Source: Commensalibacter intestini A911
GTDB lineage: Bacteria > Pseudomonadota > Alphaproteobacteria > Acetobacterales > Acetobacteraceae
Length of the DNA: 64,000 nucleotides
Assembly (NCBI RefSeq): GCF_000231445.1
Contig: NZ_AGFR01000007.1
Span: 248,001-312,000, forward strand
Direction: 5' to 3'
In this document: positions 61,966-64,000 of the stretch, piece after piece
Layout: each line of letters opens with the position of its first letter
How positions within the stretch are numbered: the stretch's first letter is position 1
Notes under the pieces: model-generated
The model's input: only the letters and a program-made list of their open reading frames with translations
Databases searched by the model: none
Told to the model about the DNA's origin: nothing
Translations under genes and position numbers: made by a program

Positions 61966-64000
61966 ATGTCACCTAACAAAACAAATGCTGTCTCACCACA
62001 AATAAATCGTCGTTCTTTTTTAAAAAGCGCCGCAGCTTTAGCTATCGTTAGTGCCTCTAGTGGTTCATTGCTTATCCCTAGGGCAAAAGCACAAGCTGCA
62101 ACAAAACTTACCATGTCTGGAAGCCATTGGGGTGTATTCCGAGGACGGGTTGAAAATGGCCGTTTAGTCGAGGTAACTCCTTGGGAAAAAGATCCCCATC
62201 CAAATATTATGCTTGAAGGGATGATGGATTCAATTTACTCTCCATCACGTATTAAATATCCTATGGTAAGACGTGCATGGCTAGAACATGGTCCCGGTGC
62301 AGATCCTGATGGGCGTGGAACAGGTGATTTTGTACGTGTCAGTTGGGACAAAGCATTAGACTTGGTCGCCGGAGAAATTAAAAGAGTTCGTGAAACATAT
62401 GGCCCAACCAGTCTTTTTGGTGGATCTTATGGCTGGAAAAGTGTTGGGAAGTTTCATAATTGTCGTACATTATTACGCCGCATGTTAAAAATGACAGGTG
62501 GATTTGTGAATGCTTTAGGAGATTACTCAACAGGCGCAGCACAGGTTATCCTTCCTCATGTTGTTGGCTCATTAGAGGTCTATGAACAATGCACAACATG
62601 GAATGTCGTTAAAGAAAATACAAAAACTATTGTTTTTTGGGGATGTAATCCCGTTAATACAAACCAAATTGGATGGCTTATTCCCGATCATGGTGGTTTT
62701 GTTGGTTTAGAAGAAGTCAAAAAAGCAGGTATTCGTGTCATTTGTATTGATCCCATTCAAACAGAAACTTGCCAATATTTAAAAGGTGAATGGTTAGCCC
62801 CTCGCCCTCAAACTGACGTAGCGATGATGTTAAGCATTGCACATACACTTTATGTAGAAAACCTTCATGATGAAGCATTCTTAAAGAAATATACTGTTGG
62901 ATTTGAACCTTTCCTTGATTATCTTACAGGCAAAACAGACAACACACCAAAAACAGCTGAATGGGCTGAAAAGATTTGCGAAATTGATGCAAAAACAATT
63001 AAGCAACTTGCTCGTGATTTTGCACATAATAGAACAATGATTGCGGCTGGTTGGTCAATCCAACGGCAACATCATGGTGAACAAGCTCATTGGATGTTAG
63101 TCACTTTATGTTCTATGTTGGGTCAGATTGGTTTGCCTGGTGGTGGATTTGGCTTTAGTTATCATTATTGCAGTGGTGGGTCTCCAACTGCAACCAGTCC
63201 AATTTTAGGAGGAATTACAGATGGGCCAGCTGCTACTGTAGAAGAATTGCCCGCTGGTTGTACGCCTGGCTCTACAGAATCTGCTTGCCAACCAAAAGCT
63301 AATGCAATTCCTGTTTGTCGTATGGTAGAAGCATTATTAAATCCTGGAAAAACAATTAAATATAATGGTTCGGATATTGTTTTACCTGATTTACGTATGG
63401 CGTACTGGGCTGGTGGGAATCCTTTTGCGCATCAACAAGATCGAAATGAGATGATCAAAGCATGGAAAAAACTGGATACATTTGTTGTCCAAGATTTCCA
63501 ATGGACTGCTTCAGCACGTCACGCTGATATTGTTCTTCCAGTTACAACCCCTTATGAACGCAATGATATTGAACAGCTTGGTGATTATGCACTCAGCCAC
63601 ATCGTGCCTATGAAAAAACTTGTTGAACCTATGTATGAATCCCGTTCAGATTATGATGTTCTGTCTGATATTAGTGAACGATTAGGGAAACGTGACGAAT
63701 ATACTGAAGGCCTAACAGAAATGGATTGGATCCGCAGCTTTTATGAAGCTGCACGAATTGAATCTCGTGCTAAAGGGATGGAAATGCCTATTTTTGACGT
63801 TTTTTGGGAAAGCGAAGAAGCTCTTGGTTTCCCTGTTCAAGAGCCTCAAAAACAATTTGTACGGTATAGTGATTTCCGTGAAGATCCATTGCTAAATGCT
63901 CTTGGAACGCCTTCTGGGAAAATTGAAATTTACTCGATTAACATTGAAAAAATGCAATATGATGACTGCCCTCCTCATCCTACATGGATGGAACCTATTG
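61966..64000 (+). CDS. torA: DMSO/TMAO reductase catalytic subunit, 3' end beyond window
   Basis: The 678 visible codons start at ATG 61966 (RBS AGGA) with a Tat signal (N-R-R-S-F-L-K, then a hydrophobic stretch to 'AKAQA', about residue 44). It is a periplasmic bis-MGD molybdoenzyme that reduces DMSO, TMAO or related S- and N-oxides. 'GDYSTGAAQ' contains the Mo-ligating Ser188. 'GGSYGWKS' holds Tyr155 and Trp157, the positions of Tyr114 and Trp116 in Rhodobacter DMSO reductase; the Tyr has been linked to S-oxide use. 'WLIPDHGG' and 'RVICIDPIQTETCQYL' are also closer to DorA. There is no N-terminal Fe-S motif, as expected. The name torA/dorA is therefore open. Confidence 0.92.
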   Translation, partial: MSPNKTNAVSPQINRRSFLKSAAALAIVSASSGSLLIPRAKAQAATKLTMSGSHWGVFRGRVENGRLVEVTPWEKDPHPNIMLEGMMDSIYSPSRIKYPMVRRAWLEHGPGADPDGRGTGDFVRVSWDKALDLVAGEIKRVRETYGPTSLFGGSYGWKSVGKFHNCRTLLRRMLKMTGGFVNALGDYSTGAAQVILPHVVGSLEVYEQCTTWNVVKENTKTIVFWGCNPVNTNQIGWLIPDHGGFVGLEEVKKAGIRVICIDPIQTETCQYLKGEWLAPRPQTDVAMMLSIAHTLYVENLHDEAFLKKYTVGFEPFLDYLTGKTDNTPKTAEWAEKICEIDAKTIKQLARDFAHNRTMIAAGWSIQRQHHGEQAHWMLVTLCSMLGQIGLPGGGFGFSYHYCSGGSPTATSPILGGITDGPAATVEELPAGCTPGSTESACQPKANAIPVCRMVEALLNPGKTIKYNGSDIVLPDLRMAYWAGGNPFAHQQDRNEMIKAWKKLDTFVVQDFQWTASARHADIVLPVTTPYERNDIEQLGDYALSHIVPMKKLVEPMYESRSDYDVLSDISERLGKRDEYTEGLTEMDWIRSFYEAARIESRAKGMEMPIFDVFWESEEALGFPVQEPQKQFVRYSDFREDPLLNALGTPSGKIEIYSINIEKMQYDDCPPHPTWMEPI

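Noticed and set aside
1-64000. CRISPR array, insertion sequence or prophage
   Set aside because: No regularly spaced repeats, transposase frames, terminal inverted repeats or phage structural genes are visible anywhere in the window.

Overview
The window is an AT-rich stretch (roughly one-third G+C by eye) from an alphaproteobacterium, most likely an acetic acid bacterium (Acetobacteraceae) of the low-GC, insect-gut Commensalibacter type. The pointers are several core alphaproteobacterial genes (queG, a DjlA-like co-chaperone, ettA, MlaA/MlaC, metH, a ThiN-type thiamine diphosphokinase), Hint proteins ending in a module that I associate with Acetobacteraceae, AdhB-like cytochrome c modules and low GC. 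The genus assignment is an inference. I see no insertion sequence, prophage or CRISPR array.

Left part (1-10.6 kb): the end of a TPR protein, a DUF2938 membrane protein, a nuclease-gene remnant, an OprD-type porin convergent with a lipoprotein, then a mostly plus-strand housekeeping run: queG, a small ribbon-helix-helix protein, a DjlA-like co-chaperone, mlaA-mlaC, bluB and a FucP/GluP-type sugar permease with an unusually large loop.

Accessory island (11-22.3 kb): two paralogous proteins with a Hint autoprocessing domain flank two paralogous GH39-like glycosidases and the remnant of a third. The long Hint protein carries a strand-loop-strand adhesin-type passenger with a ~195-residue tandem duplication. 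The short one has Ser in place of the Hint catalytic Cys. None has a visible Sec signal peptide or an autotransporter barrel. A six-gene operon at 37.2-48.7 kb encodes a type I secretion ABC transporter and adaptor, a Sel1 protein, two glycosyltransferases and an unknown protein. It is a plausible, unproven export and glycosylation system for such surface proteins.

Middle (22-37 kb): putrescine-type permease and oxidase pair (puuP/puuB-like), GNAT acetyltransferase, ettA, a tRNA with a CAT anticodon, a secreted unknown, a ureide-permease/GRP-like transporter with a YWTD propeller protein, ppa, nfsB, a secreted protein and its frameshifted duplicate, and a nitrate/sulfonate-type ABC importer.

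Right part (49-64 kb): metH, an eroding cluster of small unknown genes, a Na/Pi cotransporter, thiamine diphosphokinase, an aldo/keto reductase killed by a nonsense codon, a quinone reductase, and a DMSO/TMAO reductase operon running off the right edge. Its cytochrome gene joins an AdhB-like diheme cytochrome to the C-terminal heme domain of TorC, in one reading frame interrupted by a single TGA. This chimera and the Hint/GH39 island are the most unusual parts of the window. Several broken genes (1.4, 17.7, 33.9, 53.5, 54.5, 58.4 and 60.8 kb) suggest ongoing gene decay, although homopolymer sequencing errors could explain some of them.
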